Source of the DNA: Limonium bicolor
Taxonomy: Eukaryota; Streptophyta; Magnoliopsida; Caryophyllales; Plumbaginaceae
Length of the DNA: 64,000 nucleotides
Direction: 5' to 3'
Assembly (NCBI GenBank): GCA_023374045.1
Contig: CM041778.1
Location: 369,680,831 to 369,744,830 of the forward strand
A program made the position numbers and the translations under genes. How positions within the stretch are numbered: position 1 is the first letter of the stretch; every line of letters starts with the position of its first letter. This document shows, in pieces, positions 12,049 to 23,170 of this stretch. Under the pieces are notes generated by a model, which was not told the DNA's origin, ran no database searches, and saw nothing but the letters and a program-made list of their open reading frames with translations.

Positions 12049-12544
12049 CATGCCTAGAGTGGCAAAATCCAAGTACTTCAAGCGCAAAAGGAATGATATT
12101 TCACCTCATAGCCGGACCAGTATGATGGAACCCGACTATACACGTTGTACCCACTAAAATTAGTACAAATACCATCAAGATTGCACACCAAGTCCATTAT
12201 TCATTTCACATTGTAGATTTTTGTAGCTTCGACCACCATGGTTGATTTATACAAAATTAAAATCCTTTATGTGGTATGATGATAGAACAACGAGGGTGAA
12301 AAAATGCTCTAGTCTAAGATAAGGGTTTCCCAGAGATAGACGGAGGTTCAAGTGACCGACTTACAAATAAGAAGAGATGACCATACTTGTCAAACACAAC
12401 TTGTCCAATATCCGGATATGTAATGATCTGTTTGTCCTCATCTAAACATTTCCTCAAGAGATTGTCAAAGATGTAATCAATGACTACAAATAGAATCAAC
12501 ATAATAACACTGACCCAACCCCCCTGCAAGGTTAAAGCCATCAA
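12049..12544 (-). pseudogene. amino acid transporter (AVT/AAAP family) pseudogene fragment
   Basis: Read on the minus strand, 12544-12370 gives LQGGWVSVIMLILFVVIDY then LLRKCLDEDKQIITYPDIGQVVFDKYG. This follows the plant vacuolar amino acid transporter pattern of a GGW membrane helix, an LLRRC step and the signature TYPDIG.AAFG. A second block at about 12140-12049 gives VGFHHTGPA and then VLGFCHSRH, matching the later VGFH..G and LYGFCYSGH region of the same family. Between the blocks the frame is lost, and an in-frame stop lies inside the second block. Real members are about 400-550 residues with some ten membrane helices; only two pieces remain here. It is a dead fragment and could be an exon remnant or a piece moved by a transposon. 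Confidence 0.7.
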
Positions 12545-12579
12545 TAGAAGTCATATGCTCACATATGTGTTAACTCTTA

Positions 12580-12857
12580 CTACCTCCGTCCCGCCATAAG
12601 TGTCCCTTTTACCATTTGGGCTATTGTTTGACTTCAACATTTAACCTATAAAATGAAATAATTTTATAAATTTAAGTTTACTATATAAGAGACCCACTTT
12701 ACACTAAAGATCTTGAACAAGAGGTGGGGACCTTCTTATTTTCTTTACAAAGTCAAACATGACAGATAATATTTCTCTTCACCAAAATTAAAAGCTAATT
12801 TGACACTGATCTTAAGTCATACCATCAAAATTGCAATAATTAAGTGGGACGAGAAAG
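12580..12857. mobile_element. Stowaway MITE, about 278 bp
   Basis: The left end CTACCTCCGTCCCGCC follows TA (12578-12579). The right end GGGACGAGAAAG is followed by TA (12858-12859). The reverse-complemented right end matches the left with a few changes. TA target duplication, size and the CCTCCGTCCC terminus are all typical of Stowaway. Noncoding. Confidence 0.75.
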
Positions 12858-13391
12858 TAAATAAAAAGAAAACTTCAGAAAAGTTGAAGAATGTATGTCA
12901 TTCACATCTTCATGACAACTGTAATAAGTATCTGGTTTCAAAACCAGGCATGATGGTGGGGAGTATTATAACAGACTATAAGATTGTTAGCATAAATTGG
13001 GGACATGTCAATATTCAATGGCTGCTTCATCTTCTTCTTGAAAATAGATCTTATAGTGTTTTTGGCTTGCTTGGTTACATATCTTATATGGTTCTTGATT
13101 TTTTAGCTTTTGAAATTCTAGTTACTTCAGTCTACTTACAAGGGGGGATTGAAGAATTTTATGCCCGATTCTATATATATTATGCTGTAGACGTCGCTAC
13201 CTAAATCAAACTTCAAACGTCGTTCTTAAAGCCTAGTCGCGACAGGCCCATGTATCACACTTCAGTTTATAAATATCTAGGCCCAAGCATTGTATAATAT
13301 CTAGTCTTACAAGCCTAGAAATAGACTAACTGTGTAACGGTTTACAAGCAAGTGAATACAACAATAATATGATGAATTACATATTCTTCTA
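12858..13391 (+). other. probable 5' LTR of Copia element A (left end unresolved)
   Basis: No gene is recognised. The stretch ends just before a primer-binding site at 13392, so its right part must be the LTR of Copia A. A TGTTAG at about 12986 is a possible LTR start. The 3' LTR partner is not in view because the element is cut at 27986, so the start cannot be confirmed by comparison. Confidence 0.4.
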
Positions 13392-13403
13392 TGGTATCAG
13401 TTT
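13392..13403 (+). other. primer-binding site, tRNA-iMet type (Copia A)
   Basis: TGGTATCAGTTT matches the first nine bases of the initiator-Met primer-binding site TGGTATCAGAGC. It lies 62 bp before the gag start, as expected for Copia elements. Confidence 0.7.
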
Positions 13404-13453
13404 AGCCTAACTGGCTCACGCCTCCTATCCCTTCTCAAACACCAAAAACCAAA

Positions 13454-14302
13454 ATGTCCTCTGCTACCTCTGGTAGTAACACTAGTACTCAAGACATACC
13501 TAAGAAGTGTTCGGGAAAATGCACCACCACTACAACCTCTCAATCTATCCTTTCCGCTGCTACTAATTTGGTTAAACTCAAAGCAGACAACAACCGACTT
13601 TGGCATGGAGTAATTCTACCGTTTTTGGGAGGCAACGACCTTCTGAAATTTGTTTATGGATCATACTCAAAGCCTTCCCCTCTGAGTGATGGATCTCCTC
13701 ATCCCGATACTGCTCACTGGCTTCATACTGATCAACTTGTCATGTCTATTCTCTACTCTTCTCTAAGTGATTCTGTCCTGGGGCAAGTTGTGTGATGAAA
13801 ATCCTCCGCGCAGATCTGTCCTACCTTCAAAACACTTTTGCTGCACAAACAAATGCACAAATCAGTTAGTTACACCTTCAACTAGCATCGATTGAAAAAC
13901 AATCACAAGAATCTGTTACCTCCTATTACAACAGAGCCATTGCACTTGTTGATTCTCTTTCTGTCACTGGCCACACTGTTACCCACAGAGAATTTCAAAG
14001 TTACATTTTAAAAGGCCTACCTCACGAATACTCCTCTAGTATCCACTGTTTTTACTAGATCAGATCCGTGTACCCCTTCCCAGATCTATAACTATATGTT
14101 ATCTACTGAAACCTGGCTTACTACTCAAAACCACACCACCAGATCTGATGTATCTCTCAATGTTACATCCTACAATGGATCTACTAATGGAGGAGGTTAC
14201 AACAATGGATCCAGAGGATCTGGATCCAAAGGTTCTACATCCACAAACAAATCATACAGCAATCGGGGAAGAGGATCTGGATCTAGGGGACGAGGACGTT
14301 AC
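13454..14302 (+). pseudogene. Copia A gag (UBN2-type), interrupted
   Basis: ATG at 13454 begins a Copia gag of the UBN2 type. Early residues include LVKLKADNNRLWHGVILPFL, HWLHTDQLVMSILYSSLSDS and, after frame changes near 13795, ASIEKQSQESVTSYYNRAIAL and LKGLPHEYSS. It ends in a glycine/serine/arginine-rich linker (GSRGSGSKGST, RGRGSGSRGRGRY) where the giant LTR is inserted at 14303. The reading resumes after the insertion at 25243 in the zinc-knuckle part. Stops at 13793-13795 and near 14056 show it is not functional. Confidence 0.85.
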
Positions 14303-15451
14303 TGAAATACCCCTAACTACTGAAACTTAATTAAATGATCTAGTAATGATCTAAGAAGACTGATAATCATCTTGAGACCATTGAGGAACAATCTAAGATC
14401 TCAACAAGGCAAAAACATGCCTTAAGATCGGTAAAGCCAAAAATGTGCTTTAAGGAAACCATAGAGATTGTATGACCTCAATTAGGATCCAAAGTGGATT
14501 CCTAAGTATTATAATTAAGTAATGAACACAATAAAACCATTCTTAAAGAAAACCAAGCTCAAAAACATGTTCAAACACAAAATGTGCTTTAAAACTCCTT
14601 AAAGCACGTTTTTGAGAAAATTGACTTTCTAAGTGGGTTTTGAGTGGTGTTAGGGGCTGGATTACACCTTGTTATAATAATTTACTATCATGTATCACAT
14701 TAGAAGGTCTAGTTCAAAGATTTAAAAAAAAATCACAAATATGGTACTCATTTGTGAATAGTAACTAAAATAGTGCCAATTTAAGTAATGTTGACTAAGC
14801 CAAGTCAAAGGTCAATACTTGACCCTTCTTTGAATACTTGAAGGCGGAAAATTAAGGGAGGAGGACAGCACATCATACCTTAATTAAAATATCAAGCCAA
14901 TTTGATGAATCACCATTTTACTATTCCATTAATTACTTTTCTTTCTTTAAAACACCAAATCAGCCTTTCTCTTTCCTCATGTCCTGTTCCAGCCTAGTTC
15001 CTCACACTCTCTGAACCTCCCAAGCTTTGTTCTTGAGTTATCAAGGTAGAAATCCAACTCACTCCGCCTAAGGTAATGTTTTAAGGCATAAATTAGCTCA
15101 TTTTCTTCATCTCTTCATTACCTACACATGGATCTAACTATCAAGCACTTTCCATGGTTCAATCTCAGTGTGTTCATCCTTGATTAAATGACCATTCTCG
15201 CGCTGAAACCACAACAAGGACCAAGTTGGTCAAAAATTCCATTTTAAGGTAAAAATCTACCTTAAGGCTTTCATGACTTCTTAATGTTTTTTTTGGCTGA
15301 TTTCCTTGAGTTTATACACTCATTATCTTCTCATTATCATATTGTTTCAGTGTGTAAACCTTCTTGATCAAGAGTGACCAATTTCAAGGGTAAAATCCAT
15401 TACTTAAGGAATTTTGCCTAGGTAAACCCTAATACCTTGCTACCTTGCTGT

Positions 15452-17754
15452 TGTTGTGCAAAATAGTGATTAAACTACTTTGCTAACTAATGGGCAGTGA
15501 ACCCAATCATTGTAGTACAACAAGGTCGTATCCACAGGGACTTCGTAACTATCTAATCATATATAAGCTTAATAAATGTGCAAGAAGATAAATAAAAGTG
15601 CATAAACTTAAATTGGGGGTTTGGGGGTTTTTTGGTTTGATTAAGGGAAATAAAGAAAATCAATAAGAACTAAACTACTATATAGGATAGGTGTACTCTA
15701 GGATTGGTGGGTATCACCTAAAATGCCCAATTACACTCATAAATACACCTTCATTTAGTTGACTATTAGAGCTAAAGTAAAGATTCCTCAAATCATGGAA
15801 CAATCAATTCTTACCTAATTAATTAAACCATCTCAATCAAAGAAGGTCAAAGTCACTAGGTAGCATTAATTTCAAGCTTTTCAATAATAGCCCTAAGGTT
15901 TTACCTCCTAATCAAGAGTGCAAAATCTAGGGTTTATCCCTCCTTAGTCAAATCCCAATCTCAAAATGATATATTGAAAGGAATCACCATAAATGCAATA
16001 ATTAATCAAATCAGAGCACTAATTAATCCTTGGAGAAGATAAAACAACTATTATAAAAGAGGTAGATTTACAAGCTACATTGGAGCATTCAAAGTTCAAA
16101 ACCCATCCTAGAGCACAAATGGATTCTACACAACCATAGAGAAAAGAAAAGCATAAAAGGGAGAAGAATAAGCCATTAATGGAGCTTGGAATCTTTGGAG
16201 AAGGTGAGCTCTTTCTTCTCTTCTTTCTCCTCTTCTTTCCCTTCTTTTTCGCCCTCTTTCTCTGTGTTTTCGACTGGTGGAGTCGTGGTTGAAGAATGAG
16301 GAGAAGTGTCCCCAAAATTCCCGTTTTAAAAACTCAATTCTGGGCAAAAATACGCGTCGGACCATCCCTTTGGGGCGGTCGGCGTGGGGCGGTCCGGACC
16401 AGAGGCGAAAATACGCGAACGAAATTGACCACTAGTACAAAAAACGCCTAACTCGGCGCCCTTATTTCGGCGGTTGTTCTCACAACCGCCGAAATAGGTC
16501 CCCAAAAACTTTTCTGTGAAAATAAAGACACCTATTTCGGCGGTTCTTAGCTAGGAACCGCCGAAATAGGGTCGTCGATTATTGTATGTGTAAAATAAAG
16601 AGACCTATTTTGGCGGTTCTTAGCTAGGAACCGCCAAAATAGAGTCGTCCCGGTTCAAATTTTTGTATACCCGGTTTTTTAGTCTATTGCGGCGGTTCCT
16701 AGTTAAGAACCGCCGAAATAGACAAAATTTTATAAAAGTTGCGCCCGCCTCTGCCTTTTTTTCCGACGCTTCCTCTCTCTCTCTCTCTTCATTCTCTTCA
16801 TGTGCCTCCGCCACCCCCTTCATTCTCTTCATTTTCTTCATGTCTGCGCCTCCCCCTTCATTCTCTTCATGTCTGCGCCTCCCTCTTCATTCTCTTCACG
16901 TCTGCGCCTCCGTCTGCTGCATCTCACTCACCAAATTGAAGACGGGCGCTGTTCACTCCGAACCGGTAATATACTCGAACTTATCTTGTTCCCTCTGGTG
17001 AGAAAAGAATGCATACATGCTCTGTGTTTTCATTCTCTTCTTTGTGTCTGGAGAACAAGGAACATGCTCTGTGTGCCTCTGTTCGTGCGCCCTAACTGGC
17101 GAACAATGTACATGCTTCACTCACGGTTATTTTGCAACTGGAGAACAAGGAACAGTGCGCCTCTCTTCATTGTGCCTCTCACATTAATTTTGCAACCCGA
17201 ACTGGCGAACAACGCTGCGCTCACCGTAATTTCGCAACCCTAACAGGCGAAGCGAGGATGAAGACGGGGCAACAGTAATATTTTTTTTAAATTACACCTA
17301 TTTCGGTGGTTGTTAGCTAGGAACCGCCGAAATAGGTGTGTTTTTTTTTGTTCTAAAAACGCGCCTATTTCAGCGGTTCCTAGCTAACAACCGCCGAAAT
17401 AGGATCACACACCTATTTCGGCGGCCTCCATTTCGGCGGTTCAGAACCGCCGAAATAGGCCCCAAACAACCGTCGAAATAGGCCTGTTTTCCATTAGTGC
17501 GGTCCCCTGGGGAGGTCCGGACCAGAAGTAAAACAAATGCTTTATCTTCTTCGTTTTAGCTCTGATTTTGGATCCGTTTGCGCCCACGCGTTCGTCTACT
17601 TTATTTCTAGCTATGTTATTCCTCCTGTTTCAACAATAATTGTGTAAAACACAAAACTAGAGGAAAAATAGCTAGAGTGAAGAAATGAGCATGAAAAGTG
17701 TTGATAAAACATACTAAATACACCCCTAAAACATGCTCATTTAGACACTCAACA
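15452..17754 (-). repeat. 3' LTR of Athila-like element 1 (split by CACTA)
   Basis: On the minus strand it starts TGTTGAGTGTCTAAATGAGC and ends TTTTGCACAACA. Without the CACTA element (16430-17499) it is about 1233 bp and aligns along its length with 20242-21485 with scattered substitutions and small indels. Confidence 0.88.
16430..17499. mobile_element. non-autonomous CACTA transposon, 1070 bp
   Basis: The termini are CACTAGTACAAAAAAC and CCATTAGTG, the CACTA signature. The paralogous LTR at about 21216-21245 lacks the insert and gives the empty site, so the boundaries are firm even though no clean 3-bp duplication is seen (GAC left, CGG right). Sub-terminal DNA is built of palindromes of about 40 bp, four at the left (16462-16722) and three at the right (17296-17459). 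The core (16740-17240) is a CT-rich imperfect repeat of CTTCATTCTCTTCATG and encodes no transposase (TNPD) or TNPA. Confidence 0.85.
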
Positions 17755-17768
17755 CACCCCCACACTTA
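17755..17768 (-). other. polypurine tract of Athila-like element 1
   Basis: Read on the minus strand the sequence is AAGTGTGGGGGTG directly before the 3' LTR start TGTTGAG. The same tract is found at 43548 in the second Athila-like element. Confidence 0.7.
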
Positions 17769-18997
17769 CCTTTTTGCTTGTCCTCCAGCAAAACCAAGCT
17801 CTCAAGCATGTAAGGAATGCTCAAGACTAACAAATACTAACATGAATTGTAGGATAGGAGAAGAAGCAAAAAGTGATTAAAACCTTTGAGGAGTGTGAGC
17901 CATCTCTTAGTGGAGGCATGGGTGTTCTTAGGGCAAAACAAGATCTAGAGTTTCGGGGTATGATCCGGAGTGCTTCAAAGTTCTAAAGATTAGGTGACTT
18001 GGAGAGCTTTTACCATGGCCAACTTCTCTCAAGAATGGGCATTGAGAATAAAACAAAAGGAAAAATAGATTTATACATTTGTTTCACTTTTGCATAAGAG
18101 ATGAGAAGATAAAATTTTGGCATCAAGCATTTGCATTTAAGAACACTCAACTCTCATTGTTAGTTACCAATGGCGTCTCACAAGTCCCTTAAAGGATTTT
18201 TACAAAGAAGCACCCCTTAGCAATCCCTAAGAGAGAAGACAGAAAGAACCCTACGCAATAAAAATCCAACCATTAAAGATCATTTGGTCACACCGCATGA
18301 AAAATGCTCCTCAAAAGCAATCAAAAAGAAAAAGTTGAGCATTTATCCCACAATTCATAACAGTATTTGTTCTTAATGAGAACAACTCACAACACAAGGG
18401 TTCAAGTTTTTTATTTTGGACAACCGCAAGATAAGCAGAGAGATTAAACATTTAAGCACACAATTCACCGAAAAGGTCACTCCCCCACACTTAATTTGAA
18501 CAATGTCCCCATTGTTCACCAAACAAACCGGGGAAGGTTCCAGAAGACCTTTTCGGGAAGCAGACAGAGAGAAAATGCAAGGGACACAAGCAACATTATA
18601 GCACATAAGCCAGGCCCACTGACAAAAACAAGCAGGGTCAAAAATGAAGGAAAAGAAGTGAGATTAGAAAATAAAAGAAACTAGTACTCCCCTGAGATTG
18701 TTCTTGCTTTCATTGAAGGAACTCCCCCACACTTGAGCTTTAGCCTCAATTAGCGTAGCTTGGTTGCGGTGTGGACGTTAAGTTGCACCTGCATAAAACA
18801 CTAGAAGCAACCAACTACAAACGAGGTTAAAAGTTAGCAAAAACAAAATCAAAGGAGAACTTGACAAATTAAAATAAATGAAAATGAAAGAAAATCATCC
18901 GGGTTGCCTCCCGGGAAGCTGCCCATCTTTAAGGTCTTTGGCTAGACCATACCACATTGAAGACCTCCAGGATCAAAAATGAGTATTGAAGTGGGCT
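17769..18997 (-). other. 3' internal noncoding region of Athila-like element 1
   Basis: No protein domain is seen on either strand. Several phrases recur in the second Athila-like element (43560-44900): CTTACCTTTTTGCTTGTCCT, GGTATGATCCGGAGTGCTTC, GGTCACACCGCAT, and GGTTGCCTCCCGGGAAGCTG against CTTGCCTCCCGAAAAAGCTG. The shared order shows common descent of the 3' untranslated part. Confidence 0.65.
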
Positions 18998-20101
18998 TCA
19001 ACGGGTGGGTTGGGAGGGCATCATTTTTCTTTGAAGAACGACCCATATTTTTTGGTTGATGATCCTTGGTGCGAGAATCATCTTGTGGTGGAGACTCCTC
19101 TTCAAATTTATGAAGACATCCTTATCTTCATTTAGTGGTGCAAGGAGAATTTCGGGGCGGACTTTGTCTTCAAACTCTGGTCCCGGATCAAATAGGAATG
19201 TGTCCTCCACACTTAGTGGGTGGACTTTATGCTTCCACCTTACATCATTGTTGCATAGGTGGGGAAGACCTTGATCCTCCAGATGAAGATCAAATTTTGA
19301 AGGCTCCTCCTCCTCAGTTTCGAGGATGTAGTAATCCTCGTCTTTGGGGTGAGGCTCTTAGGAAAAGCCTTGATGGACATCAACTTCAGAGGGAGATGGC
19401 TCCTTAAAGTCAATGATGGCACTCTCCTCTGATGACTCGGAGGGACGTGATGGCTCTTCCTTCTCAAAGTTGGGAATGTAAGCATCCTCAGTGTCTTGGT
19501 AAAGCACACAGGGGCAGCCTCTGGAATAATCAACTTCAGAGGGAGCAAAGGACTCCATGAAGTCAAAGTGGAGACTCTCCTGTGATGGGTTATCTTCAAG
19601 ATCGAGTTGGTGGTTGAATGGCGTTGGAGTCTCTGATTGGAACAGGGGAGGAGAGAGAGGGCAACTCAAGTCCTCAGAAGGTTGTTCCACCTCTTGAATT
19701 GTTTCACTCTCAAGTTGTTGCACAATTTGATCTATCCGAGCTTGAACATTCATGTTGAAGGTATCTTGCTTCATGATAAAAGTATCTTGCATAGTTGGGT
19801 TAGGCTTGCAAGAAGAGATAAGATCTGACATGAGCTCCTCCAAACTGGGTGAATCAACATTTACTGTGATCACAGGACACTGAGCACTCTCGTGGTCACC
19901 TCCACACTCTTGGCACACTAGCCTCCGGTAGACATATGAGTTAAGGTCCTCCATGAGAGCTCTCAATTCTGACATCGTTGTTGGACACTTGGGGCTCTCA
20001 TGGTATTCGCCGCACCTTTGGCATACACTCCATTGATTGTAGTTCTCTGCACCATAGGGGTAGTCATACCACACTCCAGCTAGATCATAGTGACCATCCA
20101 T
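18998..20101 (-). pseudogene. gag-derived ORF: two zinc knuckles plus acidic tail, one stop
   Basis: ATG at 20101 starts MDGHYDLAGVWYDY. Two knuckles follow, CQRCGEYHESPKC (residues about 28-40) and CQECGGDHESAQC (about 63-75). Both are CX2CX3HX4C, the spacing also seen in the Athila-like gag at 46189-47542. After them come a short helical part (QARIDQIVQQLESE) and a long acidic Ser/Glu/Pro-rich tail. A TAA at 19358-19356 ends 247 residues, but the same frame continues to 18998 (YYILETEEEEPSK, LFDPGPEFEDKV), so the original protein was about 367 residues. There is no capsid-like gag domain and no protease. It looks like a nucleocapsid-only relic of Gag that kept its knuckles. Function is not known. 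Confidence 0.65.
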
Positions 20102-20217
20102 CAGAACTAAATTCCTAAAAAGAAAAGAAAAACAATTATACACAAAAGGGATAAATAAGGAAATGAAAAATATGCACGAAAACTAAAAAGATAATTGACC
20201 AGATAGTTGGACTGAAG

Positions 20218-20241
20218 TCCCCGACAACGGCGCCAAAAACT
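20218..20241 (-). other. primer-binding site, tRNA-Asp type
   Basis: On the minus strand, just after the 5' LTR, the sequence is TTTTTGGCGCCGTTGTCGGG. This closely matches the TGGCGCCGTTGCCGGGGA site used by Athila-like elements. Confidence 0.8.
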
Positions 20242-21485
20242 CGTTGTGCAAAATAGTGATTAAACTACTTTGCTAACTAATGGGCAGTGAACCCAATCAT
20301 TGTAGTACAACAAGGTCGTATCCACAGGGACTTTGTAACTATCTAATCAATTATAAGCTTAGTAAATGTGCAAGAAGATAAATAAAAGTGCATAAACTTA
20401 AATTGGGGGTTTGGGGTTTTTTGGTTTGATTAAGGGAAATAAAGAAAAGCAATAAGAACTAAACTACTATATAGGATAGGTGTACTCTAGGATTGGTGGG
20501 TATCACCTAAAATACCCAATTACACTCATAAATACACCTTCATTTAGTTGTCTATTAGAGCTAAAGTAAAGATTCCTCAAATCATGGAACAATCAATTCT
20601 TACCTAATTAATTAAACCATCTCAATCAAAGAAGGTCAAAGTCACTAGGTAGCATTAATTTCAAGCTTTTCAACAATAGCCCTAAGGTTTTACCTCCTAA
20701 TCAAGAGTGCAAAATCTAGGGTTTATCCCTCCTTAGTCAAATCCCAATCTCAAAATCATATATTGAAAGGAATCACCATAAATGCAATAATTAATCAAAT
20801 CAGAGCACTAATTAATCCTTGGAGAAGATAAAATACCTATTATAAAAGAGGTAGAGTTACAAGCTACATTGGAGCATTCAAAGTTCAAAACCCATCCTAG
20901 AGCACAAATGGATTCTACACAACCATAGAGAAAAGAAAAACATAAAAGGGAGAAGAATACGCCATTAATGGAGCTTGGAATCTTTGGAGAAGGTGAGCTC
21001 TTTATTCTCTTCTTTCTCCTCTTCTTTCCCTTCTTTTTCGCCCTCTTTCTCTGTGTTTTCGACTGGTGGAGTCGTGGTTGAAGAATGAGGAGAAGTGTCC
21101 CCAAAATTCCCGTTTTAAAACTCAATTCTGGGCAAAAATACGCGTCGGACCGCCCCTTTGGAGTGATCGGCGTGGGGCGGTTCGGACCAGAGGTGAAAAT
21201 ACGCGAACGAAATTGACCCGACCGCCCCACAGGGGCGGTCCGGACCAGAAGCAAAACAAATGCTTTATCTTCTTCGTTTTAGCTCCGATTTTGGATCCGT
21301 TTGCGCCCACGCGTTCGTCACTTCGTCTACTTTTTTTCTAGCTATGTTATTTCTCCTGTTTCAGCAATAATTGTGTAAAACATAAAACTAGAGGAAAACT
21401 GGCTAGAGTGGAGAAATGAGCATGAAAAGTGTTGATAAAACATACTAAATACACCCCTAAAACATGCTCATTTAGACACTCAACA
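20242..21485 (-). repeat. 5' LTR of Athila-like element 1
   Basis: 1244 bp, the partner of 15452-17754. It includes a GC-rich island with the near-perfect hairpin GACCGCCCC-ACA-GGGGCGGTC at about 21219-21240 in otherwise AT-rich DNA. It retains the empty site of the CACTA element. Confidence 0.88.
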
Positions 21486-22246
21486 GCTATCATCTTGTTA
21501 ATCTTCATAATTTTGTGGTGATTTTGACACCCTTTGTTGTTCTAAAAATAGGCCGATAATACCTTGTTCAATCCATGTCATTTTAAGGTAAAATTTACCT
21601 TAAATCTTGTATTCAAATACTCCTTATGATTAACTCATGCTTGGAGTGTAATAATATCTTGTTTTGCTATCTAAAACATGTTTAAGTGTTATGGAGATTT
21701 CCCCTTCAAGCTACCGTGGGCATATCTAGGCTTTAAACTACTTAAACCAAGGTATAATATCTTAATATCATGTTATTATGCTTTGGAGCTTGTATTAAAA
21801 TTATTGTCATGAGTGGACTGGTTAGTAGGTTCAATTATATCCTAAGTGTGACCAGAAATGACTTAGTTAACATAAGCTAGTCATTTAAGTGATTAAATTA
21901 ACATAATGGTCAAATTAAGACATTATGTGGAAAATTGGTAAATATAGAGAAGTTGGTGGTAAGGCCGAGAGTTTATAGTATTTTCTAAGCTATTTATGTG
22001 TAATTTTCTATTATAAAGCAAAGTTGTAATAAGGCCATGTCATTAGGCCATTTTATTTAAGTTTAAAAGCTTATTTAATTTAATTTAATTTATGCACTTA
22101 GCATAAAGATTGGGGTCAAAACCGGTAATTACTAAAAATATATGAAGCCGTGGGCAATTATAGATAAAGTTTGGGGTTTAATGAATTTAAATAAAAACTA
22201 TAACATTTTATAAAGTTTTGTGTCAAAATTGAAAATATAGGAAAAT

Positions 22247-23170
22247 TTGGGGTGAATCTTGAAATTATCGAGAGTTTGGGCTCAAAACTGAATTTAGAAG
22301 TCAATGTTGACTATATAGGAGACTTTGACTAAATTTGGGAATTTATTGAATTAAATACTAGCTTATAATAAGTTAGGTATTAAATTGTAAAAGATATATA
22401 ATAACTGGGGTGTATTGGTAATTTCCGAGAATTCTGGGTACAAAATGGAGTTTAGCACAGACCTTGGTCTATTAGGAATTTTTAGGAATATATTTGGTTA
22501 AATTTGGAGTTAGAAAGAATTATATATGTATAATATAGTTTTATATTATTGTTACATTTTGAGTAGTAAATGGGGTGGAAATGTAATAACCGAAAGTATA
22601 TGGGTTAGGAATGATATTTATAGCCTTTTGGTGTAGTTTGGTGATTTTTAGAATAATATAAGAGGTTTTAATAAGATATGTGTATAATATATAGTTTTAA
22701 TGACATTAGAAACTATATGTTATAAAAAGGGGTTATTTGGTAATATAGGAAGTTAAGGGGTTGGAAATTAATTTAGAACAGACCCTAGGGTCTGTTCGGC
22801 TATTTAGGATGTTTATAACTATATGTTATAATTATATTAAGGTTTAAAATGTTATAATATAAGATATATGTTATAAGTGTAACAATATAATAACATTTGG
22901 GGTTATTATGTAATTTCTGAAAGTACAAGTGGAATGGATGAAAACCGACAGACTTAGGTTCTGCTTGGTATTTTATGACATACTAAAACTATAGGTTATA
23001 AATGGTATAAAGATATAAATGTCATAATATGTTATATAACTATAATGTAACATTATATAATTAATGTGGTGATTTTGTAATAAAAGAAAAATGTTAGAGG
23101 CTGTTACGGTATGGGTATTTAGAATTGAAAATTTATAATATGGTTTATAATGTTATAAGGGTTATAACAT
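22247..23170 (+). repeat. degenerate tandem repeat, period about 160 bp, in giant LTR
   Basis: A phrase like GGGGTNATTTGTAATTTCCGAAAG recurs at about 22249, 22407, 22571, 22729, 22898 and 23062. The spacings are 157-169 bp. Between them, related stretches also recur (CAGACC...GGTCT...TATTTAGGA, then TATAATATAGTTTTA). Units are strongly diverged. The same phrase with similar spacing occurs in the giant LTR at 37820-38320. Confidence 0.55.

Larger units (their letters stand above)
15452..21485 (-). mobile_element. non-autonomous Athila-like LTR retrotransposon, 6.0 kb
   Basis: Near-identical LTRs lie at 15452-17754 (with a CACTA insertion) and 20242-21485. The element reads on the minus strand: 5' LTR at the right, then a PBS for tRNA-Asp, one ORF (20101-18998), a purine tract at 17755-17768, and the 3' LTR at the left. 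Flanks GCTGT (15447-15451) and GCTAT (21486-21490) are a 5-bp target duplication with one change. The internal region is only about 2.5 kb, with no protease, RT, RNase H or integrase, so it must have been mobilised in trans. It sits inside the giant solo LTR. Confidence 0.85.

Noticed and set aside
16663..17243. Overlapping open frames on the plus strand rich in Pro, Ser, Phe and Leu
   Set aside because: They lie in the CT-rich core repeat of the CACTA element, overlap in three frames and have no protein motif.
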